From positions 310,001 to 374,000 of the forward strand of contig JABSSW010000033.1 in assembly GCA_018902385.1 (NCBI GenBank): DNA of 64,000 bases, read 5' to 3'. The translations under genes and the position numbers were made by a program. Positions 1 to 12,385 of the stretch are shown here, one piece after another; position 1 is the first letter of the stretch, and the number at the start of each line of letters is the position of its first letter. The notes beneath the pieces were generated by a model. That model had not been told where the DNA came from. It ran no database searches and saw only the letters and a program-made list of their open reading frames with translations. Source of the DNA: Physcia stellaris (lineage: Eukaryota > Ascomycota > Lecanoromycetes > Caliciales > Physciaceae).

Positions 1-128
1 TCAATTACTATGGATTGATGTGCCAAGTCAGGAAGTATGGAGTAAGCCCTTCCGAAAGCTCGGCATAATTTCTAGGGCGACGTGACATTGCCCACCTGCT
101 CAAAGTGCTGGCTTCCATGGTCTTGCAA

Positions 129-272
129 TCAAGTGTCACCGATCTTGTAAACCAGTTTCTCGCCTCTAACCCTTGCATTGCGCATTTCATCGAAGCCTTT
201 GCCAATGCCACCGGATATCAATCTGTGCTTTACTGATATCACCTTGCCTTCTTGCAACAATGTGTAAAACAT
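129..272 (-). pseudogene. MDR-type dehydrogenase C-terminal remnant
   Basis: On the minus strand an ATG at 270-272 opens a 47-codon frame ending with TGA at 129-131. Its peptide (LLQEGKVI, GGIGKGFDEM, VRGEKLVYKIG) resembles the last about 45 residues of zinc-type medium-chain alcohol dehydrogenases and quinone reductases, where a segment of the form GEK-[IL]-VY closes the protein. No catalytic or nucleotide-binding part is visible upstream, so this is probably a broken 3' remnant. It could also be a chance resemblance. No intron signal was found that would link it to an upstream exon. Confidence 0.33.
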
Positions 273-697
273 ACAGCAATCTCTTTCCTCAATATTTGAG
301 TAATTCAGTCGGTTTTGTGTAAGATCAAGATTTTACCAACGATATATCAGTAGTGGGATTGAGAGAACGCCGAGTTGTATCATCTTCTTAAGCAGGGGAA
401 GTTGCTAAATCCTAGGGAACCTGTACAGCAGCGAAAGACTGCAACGCTTAAAATGGGGATGGTAAAAGTGACATAACAGATGCCACAAAGTAAAAGCGAT
501 TTGGTCAAGGCTGACATGGCAGGTTAGAATATTGGTGTTTGAAAAAGAATGCTTTGTGGTTCATACAATCATGCCCTTGCATCTCTTGAATATCCCTCTT
601 CACTTCTGCCAACTTTCTCTACAGATTTAATCACACCAGGCTATGGGAGCACAGAAGCGACAATAGACGAACGCAGGAAAGGCAGCTGCATGACTCC
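273..697. other. intergenic, nothing recognised
   Basis: Ordinary-composition DNA between the dehydrogenase remnant and the 3' end of the SDR gene. I see no reading frame, tRNA or repeat that I can support. Confidence 0.5.
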
Positions 698-1677
698 TTA
701 CCACGGAGGAATCGAACCATCATACTGATTGTTTCCCTCCGCCTTCTCCCACCCTTTAACCAGGACCTTCGGGAACTGCCCATTCAGCTCCTGCCCCGGC
801 TTGAAAATAATATCCAGCGAAGCCCTAGCGCCCTCGTCAGGGGTCAAATCCGCCATGTCACCGCCGCCCAGATCAGTTTTCATCCACTATTCACATCCGA
901 CAATGTCAGTAAACAGCGCTTTCCCGAAGTTTAGGGAGGAGCGAGGGGAAATGGGACAGGAGAGCGAAGCAGGGGTGACATACGCCCGGACTGAGCGCCA
1001 TGAATGTGAAGCCCTCCTTCTCGTAGTCGAGCGCGTATTGCACCGTCAGGGCGTTCATGGCTGCTTTGGAGATCTTGTAGGCTGGCGCTGGGAGGTAGTG
1101 TGCTGCGCGGGATAAGGTGATGGAGCCTAGAGTAGTGGAACTTGGGCTGGTAAGCGCTGAAGCTAACTTGAGAGAAGATGGACTTAGGCGGAGTAGGAGC
1201 AATACATGTTGACGACTTTCTTCTGGGTGCCCTTATAGAGAAGGGGGAGGAAGGCGCGAGTCACCCAGTGCACGCCGAGGACGTTGATGGTGAAGCTTTC
1301 TGCGAGATTGTCCCTGTTGGTGTCAGTGAATCACGGTATCCGGTATGTTCGCGGGGGAAGGAAGCTCACATGCTTTTGACACCATCACTGGCATATTGGC
1401 ATACTCCCGCATTGTTGATCAGCACGTCTAGCCCCTTGCCGGACAGGTCTGCTTCGACTTCGGCGGCTGCTTGTTTTATAGAGGCTTCGTTGGTGACATC
1501 GAGGTTAACGATCACGACTCGGTCGGATGACTTCTTGGCGAGCTCCACTAGCTCTGGAGCGTCGCTTCGGGCCGTTGCGAAGACCTTGGCCACTTCTGAG
1601 GCTGGGAGAGAGATGAGTTGGCGAGCGAGTGCAAGACCGAAGCCTCTATTGGCGCCAGTGATGAGATACGAGGCCAT
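698..1677 (-). CDS. short-chain dehydrogenase/reductase, 4 exons
   Basis: NAD(P)-dependent SDR oxidoreductase, probably cytosolic; the substrate cannot be read from sequence. Exons on the minus strand: 1677-1370, 1313-1206, 1146-984, 886-698. All introns are GT-AG and the phases fit, giving 255 residues, a normal classical SDR length. The Rossmann signature TGANRGFG is at residues 7-14, NNAG follows strand 4, and the catalytic pair YKISK places Tyr162 and Lys166, with a Ser near 147. SPGWMKTDLGG is the usual segment after the active site. An in-frame GTG lies six codons upstream, but the first ATG (MASYLITG) directly precedes the Rossmann strand and is preferred. It resembles the C-factor/sniffer-like SDRs. 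No lesion is visible, so the gene looks functional although it lies only about 360 bp from the AT-rich block. Confidence 0.93.
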
Positions 1678-2041
1678 TGTGCTCGTGGGTTTCACTGAGA
1701 GATAGAATTTGAAGCGTTGTAGCTAATCGAGAGCGAAGAGTGAGAGGGAGGGAAGAATCAACTTGTTCGACACCAGCCAGATGAAGCTGGTATCACCTTC
1801 GACAAGGGGGTAAAGGCCGCGGTGCCTGAAAGTGACGCAACACCCTCGTGCCCACGTTATTATTTGCTGATTAGTGAGCCATTAATGTGCGCCATGAGGG
1901 TGATCAGCCTCAGGGGCTGTCTTGAGGCTGAAATCGGCTTTAGATCAGCACCGGTCGGCCGACACTTTGACGCTGGGATTGCATGCATGTTTTACTCCAC
2001 CTTCGTGCAGTTTCAGTCTAACTATGTTGGTGTTTTTGTAC

Positions 2042-2264
2042 AGAAAAGAGAATAATTAGCACAGGTGTAGATCGTACGAAATCGAGACCCAATGAGATCA
2101 ATTATCAGAATCAATGAAGCAGATGTAAGATGATTTCAATTATGATTAAACAAATGATTGTTACAGATGATTTTGTAAAAGATCGAATGTCAAACATATA
2201 AAATTAATCACGTGCAATTTGTCAATTGATTTTTCAATCAATTTTTTGTTATTTTTTTTCAACA
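2042..2264 (-). repeat. LTR of element A (3' LTR)
   Basis: A 223-bp direct repeat of 17153-17375. The first about 90 bp keep normal sequence, whereas the inner part is converted to AT-rich sequence. Preceded by the target duplication TGTAC at 2037-2041. Confidence 0.88.
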
Positions 2265-2899
2265 GTTTTTTTACACAACAAATCGCTGTTTTCAACGACA
2301 ATTTATTAAATTATTTTCGAATGACAACGTCGATATTCATATGTCATCGTTATTTTGACATCGAATTTCAAACAAATTAATAAAATGTGTGATTGTTCAA
2401 CAATTTTCGAAACATCAAAATGATCAAAAACGCATATATCAAATAAAAAATAAAAATTCAAATTGATCAATGAATTTCACATACGAAATATCGTTTCGCA
2501 AATTCGAAATGTCGAAATCGTATGTTAATTCGAAAATTTCGTTTTTGAACGATTCGAAATTTTGCAATATATCGATGACGTAATTTCGATTTGTATGACA
2601 ATTAAATGAATTTTTTATCGATATTTGATCGAAATCGAATTATATTGAATAAATTGTTCAAATGATTTTTTGATTTTTCGTTTTTGTTTCGTTTTTTTCA
2701 TCGTTTTTTTTCTCGTTTTTTTCAAATTTTTCATGATTGATAAAATTTTTTCGTTGATCGATCGCAAATATTTTTCACGAACAAAAAAAAATCGTAAATG
2801 ATCATCGTGAAATTGATTCGAAATTTTTTTATCATCGAATTTCAAAAAATGATAATTGAATTCGTGTTCGTTTGTTGAATTAACGATAACAAACGATTC

Positions 2900-3677
2900 A
2901 CGTCATCGAAATACGTTTTTGTCAAAAATGAAATTGATGTCACGAAAAAACACGTATTGATCGAACACGAATAATTTGAATTTGATTTCACGATCGTAAC
3001 GTTTTTTCATGCGTTGTTTAATTTTCGTCATGCGTTTTATCACATTTTTATGAATTTTTTCGCGTTTAATCATATGATTTCATATCAGCGATAACATTTC
3101 GTCAAAATTGAAAAACACTATTTTTTCGAACAACTGTAAAAGTTGTACAGATCGAACGACGACGAGATTGAAGAATTCGATATCATGCAAAATCTGATTG
3201 AAAATGTATTCAAAATGTTTTATGTGACGATCGTTACAAACAAAAATTGTTCGTCGAAAAATATCAAAAAAATTCTCGTTGAATTTTTTCATTTTGTTCA
3301 TAACATGTTTGAATATTTTATTGTTTCGTTCAATCATATCGACGAATTTGTGAAATTGATTTGAAACAAATATACAAACAATGTCACGATTATCAAACAT
3401 ATTTTTCATTTTTATCGATTTGAACGTCGAATTTGCATTTCAATACATCGTTGCAAACATAAAATGTTCATTATTTTGATAATAATCAAACGTTTGTTTC
3501 ACGTCAAAAACGAAAATATCGAATGTTGAATACGCAAATAAAATTTTAACGAAATAATCGATCATATTCAAAATATTTTTGTATTCGTGTTCGAAAAAAT
3601 CAAATCAATCGATGAAATCGATATCGAACAAATCGTAAAATTGATACGTTTGAATTAAATGCAAAAAGATTTGACGT
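2900..3677 (-). pseudogene. integrase catalytic core and C-terminal part of element A, broken
   Basis: Read on the minus strand just inside the insertion point of B, a frame with stops gives IQTYQFYDLFDIDFI followed by ILNMIDYFVKILFAYSTFD, the first-Asp region of retroviral-type integrase cores. Further on, FHKFVDMIERNNKIF contains the Glu region and is followed by a segment like the integrase C-terminal linker. Pro, Gly and Trp positions are replaced by Phe/Ser, Asp/Asn/Glu and stops. It continues the zinc-binding half found at 11043-11200 on the other side of element B. Confidence 0.8.
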
Positions 3678-3682
3678 GCAAT

Positions 3683-4074
3683 TGTAAAAATTTAGACGCG
3701 TTGACGTAGAGCAAATTTCAATAATGTATTAACTTTACGATAGCGCATCGAGCTATTGAAAGACGTGAAATTTAATAAATTTCAATTATTAACTATCAGC
3801 ATCGTATGAATATTGTAAATGTAAAATTAATCGTTGAAATTCAACGAGAAAGAAAGTGAACAATTTATTTATATTCGTATTTGACGTAATAGTTATGACG
3901 CTTTGATTAACGTCATGATTATGACATCAATTCATGACGTTTCTATTAGACGTGCGTTTATAATTAAATTACATTTGAATTACATTCATTATTAATGTCA
4001 AACACTTGCGTTACGCAAACGCGTATTCAAAACTAACGCATGAATTAATTGTTCGATAACGCGAACGTATTACA
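3683..4074 (-). repeat. LTR of element B (3' LTR)
   Basis: 392 bp, the same length as 10646-11037, with TGTAA/TTACA ends and GCAAT duplicated outside. The two copies differ mainly by C/T and G/A at CpT and ApG positions. Each copy is the less mutated one in a different part. Confidence 0.92.
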
Positions 4075-5929
4075 ATTGCTTTTTTTTTTTTCAATGCGTT
4101 GATTTTCAGTGCATAAAAACAATATCAATGCAATAAATAAAAACAACATGTAGATGTTTTGATTGTAAAGTTTCAAAAAATTCATTGAAATTCGTATCAA
4201 AAAACTTTCAAAATTTCGAAAACAAACGAAAAAAAAAACTTTCAAGAAATATCATGTGCGATATCATTTTGCGTTTATGTATCGTTTGCTCAAAAACTCG
4301 TTAAAAATTTTTCAGATTTTTGTTCAAAAAAAAAGTTTTCAATGTAATTGCGCAATCGTAAAGCATGTTTTCAATGCAAATTTTGAATGACAATGTTTCA
4401 AAATCGAGAATCGAAATGTCAACATCAAAATTTGAATGACGAAATTCAAGTTCAGTTTTATCGAAACGTCGACGCGAATTTTTTGTTGATAAACATGAAA
4501 TTTCGTCGATTGCGAAAACAACGTGTCGATAGTTTCACGATGTTGTTTATCAACAAATTTTTTGTTCGTTTTTTTTTTTTTTTTTTTTTTCATATTTTTT
4601 TTATCACAATTTTTTTCGCGTAAAGTATTTTTCAACGTTTGCGCAACGTTTGTTTATGTATATAATTATCAATACGACAATCTATTTATTTTCAAATCAT
4701 GATCGATTTTCAAAAAAATCGACGTAAATATCATGAAACGCGCGCGTCACGAACGCAAACAACAACAACAAATTAATTTGTCATAATTTGCGAAAATTTC
4801 GCATGTATGACGTGTTTTGATCGTCATGCGTGCGTTCGCGATGCTTTGAAAATTTGCGAAAAATGTCGCTTTCAACATCACGATTCAAATTTCTGTCATT
4901 CGATATGTATTTGATTGCGCACGCGATGCGACAACGCTAACAATTCACAGTTTTCAAAACGATTTCGACGACGAATGAAAAAAATCGTGCGCGAGTTCGC
5001 AAAAACTCAACGACGCGATCAATTCATTTTCGCTCGCATCGAAAAACGAAAAAAAAATGCGATTGTTGATTTGAAACAATGACGTCACAATCATGAATAC
5101 ATTTCGATTATCGCAAATCGCGCACAATCAACGATCAATCGTGTCACGATTTTGACGAATCAATTTGACGAACGATTGACGAAAACGAAAAAACAAATTT
5201 TTGATTTGCAAAATGAAATTGAAAAAAAAAAACGAAAAAAATGATGTTGACGAAAAAAATGAAAAAATTGAAAAAAAAAAAAAAAAAATTGATGAATTTT
5301 TTGATGAAAAGAAATGCGCAATTGACGATAAACAAACGAAACATTTTTTATTTTCATTTTCGCATTAATTGAATACAAAAATTTCATTCAGAAAATGATG
5401 ATTCAAAAATCAAAAATTTCGAAAAGAATTTTTTTTGCGATTTCGATCGACGAAATGAATTTCGATGAAACGAATTTTTCGAACATTTCGAATTTTTCGA
5501 GTTCGTCGAATTTCGATTCGTTCATTTCGAGCGAATTTGATTTCGATTCGAAATAAATATGCGATGAATAAACGATTTCTTTTCTGTTCATAGATTTTTT
5601 TTGTTTGACGTTTGACGTTTGTTTATTTTTTTTTGTTCGTGATCATATGTTGATGTTGAACGATTTTATCGTTTTTATCGCTTTAAACGATAAAACGAAA
5701 AAATCAAATCATTGTTGACATTGAAACAAAATAAATTATTTTGAATTGATTAATGACGTCGTTTGCGTTTGCGCGACGCGCGTTCATTGTATTTTTTCAT
5801 CAAATTTGAAACATTTTTGAATTCATTTTCATGTAATCATTGATTATATTTCGAATTTCAATCAAGTCATTTGATTTTGTATCAAATATTTTTTTTGTCA
5901 TTCATTTTGTCAAAAATTTTTTCAATTTT

Positions 5930-7150
5930 TTATTGTTTTTCGTCATCAATGAGTTTTGAAATTTGCATAAACTGTTTCGCATGCTTATCGTTTGCTTTAT
6001 GATGATACTTTTTCAATAACGAAACATGAAAAATATTATGAATGCGATAAATATTGAATAAAATAAAACGATACGTTTGCGCATCGACTTTATTTTTCAC
6101 ACGAAAAAGTTCAACAAATTTGTGCGACATTTTTTTGCTAAAACGTCGCTGCTTAAAATTTTTGATATTGAACATTATTAAATCATTCACATTGAACTTT
6201 TTTGATTCGTGATTTTGATTGTAATATTTCGCTTGTTTTGCGACAGCGAATTCTAAACGTTCTATCAACGTTTTTTTTATTTCATTCAAGTGCTTGACTC
6301 TTTTTTTTGCAATGAATATTCTCTTTTCATTGAAATCGTTCTCGATCACATAATGAATTTCTGAATGATAATCATACATAAAATAAAAAAACGAAACATT
6401 TGCAAAGAAATGCGTAACGTTATTATAAACAAATTCAATCATTGAAAACATATTTGTTCATTTCGTCTGTTTCGCGTCGACGAATGTACGCAAATACGTT
6501 TCAAAATTTGATTTTGACGTTCGATTAAATCATTCGTTTGAAAATGAAACGCAATGTTTAATCGTCGTTTAATGCGAACGTGATAACACATCGAAAATCA
6601 AAATGCATTCGTGAAAACAAAATTTCTGTCATTCATTATATCATTCGAAACGTCAAATCGAAAAACAATTTTTTCATAAAAGATTTTCGTTAATGCAACG
6701 ACATCGATTTTGATCGTAATCGAAATGTATTTGATCATTTTGATATAACGATTCATTATCATTAAGATCGAGTCATAGACGACATCGCGACGCTTGCTGA
6801 AAAACAAGTCGATGATAAAGTTCATGATGATTTTTTTTCAAGAAATATTCGAAACAGATAAGAATTTGAGCTTTTCATAAAGTTTATGTCGATGAACTTT
6901 GATACGTTGACATATGTCACAAATTTTGACATATGAACGAATTTGTTTCGCGCAAACGAATCAATAAAATTTTCGTTGAATCAAATTCACAGTTTTATCA
7001 ACATCAAAATGTTTTGTCAAAAAATCATCGTGATTTTTGTTTATGAGTTTTTTTTTTACTGTTGCATTTTCAAATACATAGAAACGATTTTTGAATTTAA
7101 AAAAATTTTCGAAATTCATTTTTCAATAAAATTTGTTGCGTCGACGACGA
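5930..7150 (-). pseudogene. integrase of element B, broken
   Basis: Near 6900-6960 the minus strand reads IRSYVKICDICQ, the CxxC half of the integrase HHCC zinc domain. At 6825-6598 comes a core segment like MNFIIDLFFSKRR with YDSILMIMNRYIKM and NDRNFVFT. The first catalytic Asp is Asn here and the usual DRG is DRN. DLIERQNQ near 6520 holds the Glu. The 173-residue open frame 6451-5930 is the C-terminal part (FVYNN to FHVSLLKKYHH) and contains no Pro, Gly or Trp at all, although family members are rich in them at these places. The protein cannot be functional. Confidence 0.87.
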
Positions 7151-7949
7151 AATGATTTTTTGCTTTTTTCAACAAATTTTTTAATCGTTTTATCGATAGT
7201 TTGAAGTTTTTTAATCAAGAATTTCATTGATTTTTGCGACTTTTCGTAGAATTTCTCAAATAGATTTCGCATTTTTTTTTTAGAAATGACAATTTGTATA
7301 TCAGTCAATTAAAACAATGAATTTAGATTTTTTAACATTTCGCGTTTGTTTTTCGCACGCGTATTGTTTTTGAATAGCTGAATATTTGTTGCGATATTCG
7401 AAACAAAATTTTGATTTTCAAAATCGATTCGTTTTTGACGATAGCGCAAGTTTATTTTGCAACGTGAACAAAAGTTTGATATTGAATGACGACGTTTTTT
7501 CGTAATTTGAACGTCTCGACGACTCATTTGTCGAGTTGATTTTGTTTGTACGATGAAAAATTTCGAAATCATAAACAGTTAATTTAAAAATTCATCTGAT
7601 TTGTTTTGAATTAAATTTTTTTGTTTCATAAATTTTTTTTAAATTATTGTGATCAAATCACATCTCTATCGCGTGCGCAGCGTTTTCGAAATAATGTCGT
7701 CATTGTTGAAAAATCATAATTATAATTAATAATTTCTGATCATGAATTTCGTAATTCATTTTTGTCGATATCATTTTTCGCGATCAGAACGCGATCGAAC
7801 GTCAATGATTTTGTTCATCAAATTGACTAAAAATATTTGAAATTTCGAAATTCGAAACATCGATTTTCATTTTGATTTTTCTGACTGAATCATAATGATG
7901 AAAAATGAAAATCGATGTAAAAATATCGCGCAATCGACGAAACGTCAAT

Positions 7950-9005
7950 TTCGACTTTTTTTTTCAAACAAAAAATTCAAATTTTTTGTTTTGTTTATTG
8001 TTTTTCAACAAATCAATAAGTGATGCAATCAACTTTGAGTAATCATGAATAAAGCGACGATAATAATTGACGAAATTTAAAAACATTTGTAATTCGCGAT
8101 AATTTTTAAATTGCGATCATTTTTCAATGATTCGAATTTTTTCTGAATTCATTTGTACATTTTCAATGAACACAATGAAATTTAGAAATTCGATTTGATC
8201 GATGACAAATTCGCATTTTTTTAAATTGACATACAGTTCGTATTGTTTCAATCGCTCGAGCACAAAACGCACATGTCGTCAGTGTTGCGTTGAATCGTTA
8301 CTATATATCAAAATATCGTTCAAATAGATTACACAAATGACGTCGACAAGTTTTCGCAAAGTTTTATTGATATAAGCTTGAAAAATTGTTGAAATATTGA
8401 TTAATTCAAAAGACATGATTTGATACTCAAAATGCTCATATCGCGTGCGAAACGTCGTTTTTCACTCGTCGCTCTGCTTGATGCGAATTCGATGATAAGC
8501 ATTTTTCAAATCGATTTTGATGAATTTCTTGACATCATTAAAACGATTCAAAATTTTGTGATTAGAAATAATGAATGACGATTCTTGATAATCATCGCAT
8601 TCAAATCTCGATAATTCACACAAAGACGAAAATTTTCATTTTTTTTCGATACAAAAAGTATCGACGCGTCAACGAAAAAAATTGAATGTTTAATTCATTT
8701 TTGATCAAGACATTTTCGATGTAACGTCGAAGTTTCGCTAATTCATTCTGTGATAAATTATACAGCGACATAAACGACGATTTTTCGCTTTTTTTCAAAT
8801 CAATAGCATGATCACTTTTATTTAATTCGAGTAAAATATTTGTTTTGATGTCGTCAAATTGATTTTCTAAATTCTTTAGTTGCTTTGACATTTTCGTAAT
8901 TTTAAATTTTTGTTTTCTCGATTGTTTTTCGATTTTTGCACACATCAACGCGAATATCTGCTCGTGACTTTTTAAATTTTTTTGCAAATTGTCTAGACGT
9001 ATCAA
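7950..9005 (-). pseudogene. reverse transcriptase of element B, broken
   Basis: Minus-strand relics follow the usual gypsy RT order: DHAIDL and LSQNELAKLRRYI (8600-8850), [16 protein letters not shown] after an apparent frameshift in the homopolymer at 8674-8681, then QAYINKTL and the catalytic box YLNDILIYS at 8300-8326, followed by HVRFVLERLKQYELYVNLKK and FLNFVNYYRRFI near 8.05-8.1 kb. The box should read YLDD. The first Asp is Asn (AAC), exactly what a GpG to GpA change of TTG-GAC would give. The enzyme is dead by this substitution as well as by stops. Confidence 0.9.
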
Positions 9006-9499
9006 TTTGAAGTTTTTTGAATTTGATTTTGAAACGTCAATTGCTTTTCGTCGAATTCATTAATATGTTTTCGACAATCAACATAAACATACTCAAAATA
9101 AAATTCGATTCAATATAATCAATTGCATAAAACAAAATTTTGCATTGACGATGTTGATTTCACGAATCTATTATGTTGTAAATGAATTCATGCGTTTCAT
9201 AACAATAACGATTTTGTTCATTCAGAAAATTCGATAACGATAAAATAGTTTCGTTTATCGATTGCATTTTTTATTGAATGACAAAAGTTTGATTGATAAA
9301 ATTGATTTTGATTTTAAAATTTACGAACGCGCGAACAAGTCGTTCATTTTTCAAAAATCTGATTCAGTTTTGAATCACGATAAAATTTCGAATTTTTATT
9401 GATTTTTTTTGTTTCGCTTGCGAGACGTTCGCGAAATTTGATTTTTTTTTGACTCAGATGTGACGTTGACGACAGCGATAATATGTTGATTATTCGATT

Positions 9500-10500
9500 C
9501 ATTTACATCAGTTTTACAATCGAAAATATAGTGATTTTTGCGATGACATCGATAACACGTTGATTTTGTATTTTGATCATTTTCATTGCGTTTTCGCTTG
9601 CTTTTCGCATGCGTATTGCGTTCAAAATCGTGAGAAATGTTTTGATTGAAACGATTTTGCGATTGATTTTGTTGTTGATTTTGTTGTTGAAATTGTTTTT
9701 TATTTTTGTTTTTGTTTCTTTTTTGCTTGAAAATGTTTTGATTATTTTGTACGCGAATTTGTTCGTCGCTCGCGTTCGAGAATTTTTTTCAACATGACGA
9801 TTTTCGCAAACAAGTTTTTCTTATTCGTCGATATTTTTTCGATATTTAACAACTTTTTTTTCAACGATGACAATAATTTACAAAAAAAAAAATTGATCGA
9901 ATGAATTTCATCAAAAAACGACAAATGAGTTTCGTATTTTTCGAATTCATTTTTGAAATTAAACATTTTTTGATTCGCGCGTTGACGAATTCGTTTTCAA
10001 TTTTCGTAAACGACGAATCGACGATTCACTGAATTTGCTATCAAATTCAAAAAAAAAAAACTTATAATAATCATAAAAAATATTTTTCAAGTCTTTATCG
10101 TTATCGATGCGATTGAATCATTGAAATTGAAAATTTTCTCGCAACGATGACATGCATCAAAGAATTTTCGATCGATCATTCATAAAATAACTAAAGCACG
10201 TCAGAAATTCGAGTTCGATTTCGCGAAATCAACGAATATGTTCATTTTCATTCTCGCTTTTGTAAAAAGACTGTTTTTTGAATTTTCGTTTTTTAAAATG
10301 AACGATAAATACAATTGATATTGATTGCGTTTGCGATGCGATAACGAATTGCGTTGCATTTTGATTTGTTCGAATTTGAATTCGCAATTGAACAATTTCA
10401 TCGTTAAATTTTCGAAAAGCAATTGTCATTTGTTTCAAAATGCGTTGCGTCGTCGCATTGTCAATAATAAAATCGTTTGATTGAAATTGATTCACGTCGT
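9500..10500 (-). pseudogene. gag-like region with CCHC zinc knuckle, element B
   Basis: The minus strand at 9557-9516 encodes CYRCHRKNHYIFDC, an exact C-x2-C-x4-H-x4-C knuckle as found at the C-terminus of retrotransposon Gag. Upstream (9.6-10.5 kb) lie short Asn/Phe/Lys-rich frames interrupted by stops, in the position of the capsid part. The protease would lie between 9.5 and 9.0 kb, but no active-site triplet could be recognised. Confidence 0.8.
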
Positions 10501-10645
10501 TTCAATTCGAAAAAATAATATTATTTGAAATATTTGTAGTATCATCAAGATTTTTTATTTTGAAATTTGAAATGTCGATATTGAGTTCAATCATAATGTT
10601 AATAAATTTCGAATTTTTCTTTTCGAAAAATGAAACGATTAAAAT

Positions 10646-11037
10646 TGTAAAAATTTAAACGCGTTGACGTAAAGCAAATTTCTATAATGTATTAATTTTA
10701 CGATAGCGCATCGAATTATTGAAAAACGTGAAATTTAATAAATTTCAATTATTAATTATCAACATCGTATGAATATTGTAAATGTAAAATTAATCGTTGA
10801 AATTCAACGAGAAAGAAAGTGAACAGTTTATTTATATTCGTATCTGACGTAATAATTATGACGTTTTGATTAACGTCATGATTATGACATCAATTCATGA
10901 CGTTTTTATTAGACGTGCGCTTATAGTTAAGTTACATTTGAATTACATTCATTATTAATGTCAAGCACTTGCGTTACGCAAACGCGTACTCAAAATTAGC
11001 GCATGAGTTAACTGTTCGATAACGCGAACGTATTACA
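10646..11037 (-). repeat. LTR of element B (5' LTR)
   Basis: Direct repeat partner of 3683-4074, equal length of 392 bp, same TGTAA/TTACA ends, followed by GCAAT at 11038-11042. Confidence 0.92.
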
Positions 11038-11042
11038 GCAAT

Positions 11043-11200
11043 CACGATTCATTGAACACATTGTAAACAATTAAATATGTATGATTTCACATTTGAAATC
11101 ATGAAAAATCAATATATTCGATTTTTAATGCGATTAAAAACGATATTTGACGAAAAATGTTTTGTTTCGTCATGAATTTTTTGCAACAACGATGCAATTT
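11043..11200 (-). pseudogene. integrase zinc-binding domain of element A, cut by element B
   Basis: Minus-strand frame reads IHDETKHFSSNIVFNRIKNRIY, then a TGA, then MISNVKSYIFNCLQC. The two His and the CxxC form the HHCC domain of retroviral-type integrases. The TGA stands where the family has Trp, as expected for TGG to TGA. The frame runs straight into the insertion site of B, and its continuation is at 3677 downwards. Confidence 0.8.
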
Positions 11201-11846
11201 TTGTTTTTGTGATACAAATACATCATTTTTCAACGTAAATATGCAATAATCGATTTGTTGATTCGTTTCATCGATAATTGTTGATTTTACGTTTGAATGC
11301 GATCATCGTTGTTTTGTTCAAATTTTTCGATGATTTTTTTTGTGCGTAATATGTGTAAATATTCGAATATCAAATTTTTTGAATGTAATTCGATTTTTTT
11401 CATTGATTATATTTTTTGTTCGAAAATTTTGAATTATCGCATGTAATTTCGAGTCATTTTTTGCATCATATGACGTAAAATCGAACAAAAACATTGTTTT
11501 TTTACACAATAAAACGTTCAATTCATTCGAACAATGATTTTTTCATCGTATTTTTTTATTTTTCGTTTTTCGTTTTTTGCAAACAATCGTTTCAACGTAT
11601 CGCGATATTCGTTTTTGTCAATTTTTCAAAATCATTCGATATCGTTTTTGTGTTTCGTGATTTCGTGATGCAAATTTTTGATCAATTGATCGAATTCGCA
11701 ATTTTTTTTATTGAAAATCACACGTGAAAAATCGTCGATCATTTTATTTTTTTTGTTTTCAATGTATTTGATTTGAATATTGTGATTTCGAAATTTGTTG
11801 ATTTAACGAACATAAATATTTTCGTGTTTTTGCGCATTCATGAATT

Positions 11847-12153
11847 TCATGAACGATTTGTAATCGATGTGAATTGTGTTTCGATTTTTCGAATCAAAAA
11901 TGTGTTCATATTTTTTAATAAAATGAACAATCGTGAACAATTTTCGTTTGTAAATATCGTAATTACGTTAAATTGAATTGAACGAAACGCAATCATATAA
12001 AATTGATTTGTTTTCATCGTTTTGCAATTGATTGATGTAAATGTCATTATCGTATGTTGAAACGTCAATATAAATTTCACAAAACAACGTAAAATCATGA
12101 TCAAACATGTTCATTACGTTGAAACATATTTTTTTCAAAATTTGAAAAAACAA
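11847..12153 (-). pseudogene. RNase H relic of element A
   Basis: Two overlapping minus frames give IYIDVSTYDNDIYINQLQND, ILYDCVSFNSIQF and FIRKIETQFTSIT. This is the layout of gypsy RNase H: an Asp-containing first strand, a YDSxSF-like block, and the TDHK strand here changed to ITNRS. A frame change separates the pieces. Confidence 0.72.
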
Positions 12154-12385
12154 ATTTTCGAATTCGAATCATCGTCATTCGATTTTGTTGTCGCAAATAC
12201 GTTGTAATGATTTCGCGATTTCATCGAAATTGAGCATTTAACGTCTAATAAATTGTATCGTTTCTAAAAAGTTTCGTATTGCAATGACATTTTGAAAAAT
12301 TGATCAATTGCGTATTTTATTCATGAATTTTTGTTTGATGTTCAAAATTTTATCGATTCGATGTAATTGATCGAATGTTTTGAAT

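Larger units (their letters stand above)
3683..11037 (-). mobile_element. Ty3/gypsy-type LTR retrotransposon B, mutated, nested in A
   Basis: A complete 7,355-bp element with two 392-bp LTRs (3683-4074 and 10646-11037) that begin TGTAA and end TTACA. It is flanked by the perfect target duplication GCAAT at 3678-3682 and 11038-11042. The minus strand carries gag with a CCHC knuckle, then RT, RNase H/connection, an integrase with zinc domain and DDE core, and a basic C-terminal domain. Relics of pol extend from about 9.0 to 5.9 kb. All frames are disrupted and the composition is as AT-rich as in element A, so mutation hit both. Insertion occurred within the integrase of A, between its zinc-binding region and catalytic core. 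Confidence 0.93.

Noticed and set aside
1678-1695. Extended N-terminus of the SDR
   Set aside because: The upstream codon is GTG; the ATG at 1677 sits right before the Rossmann strand.
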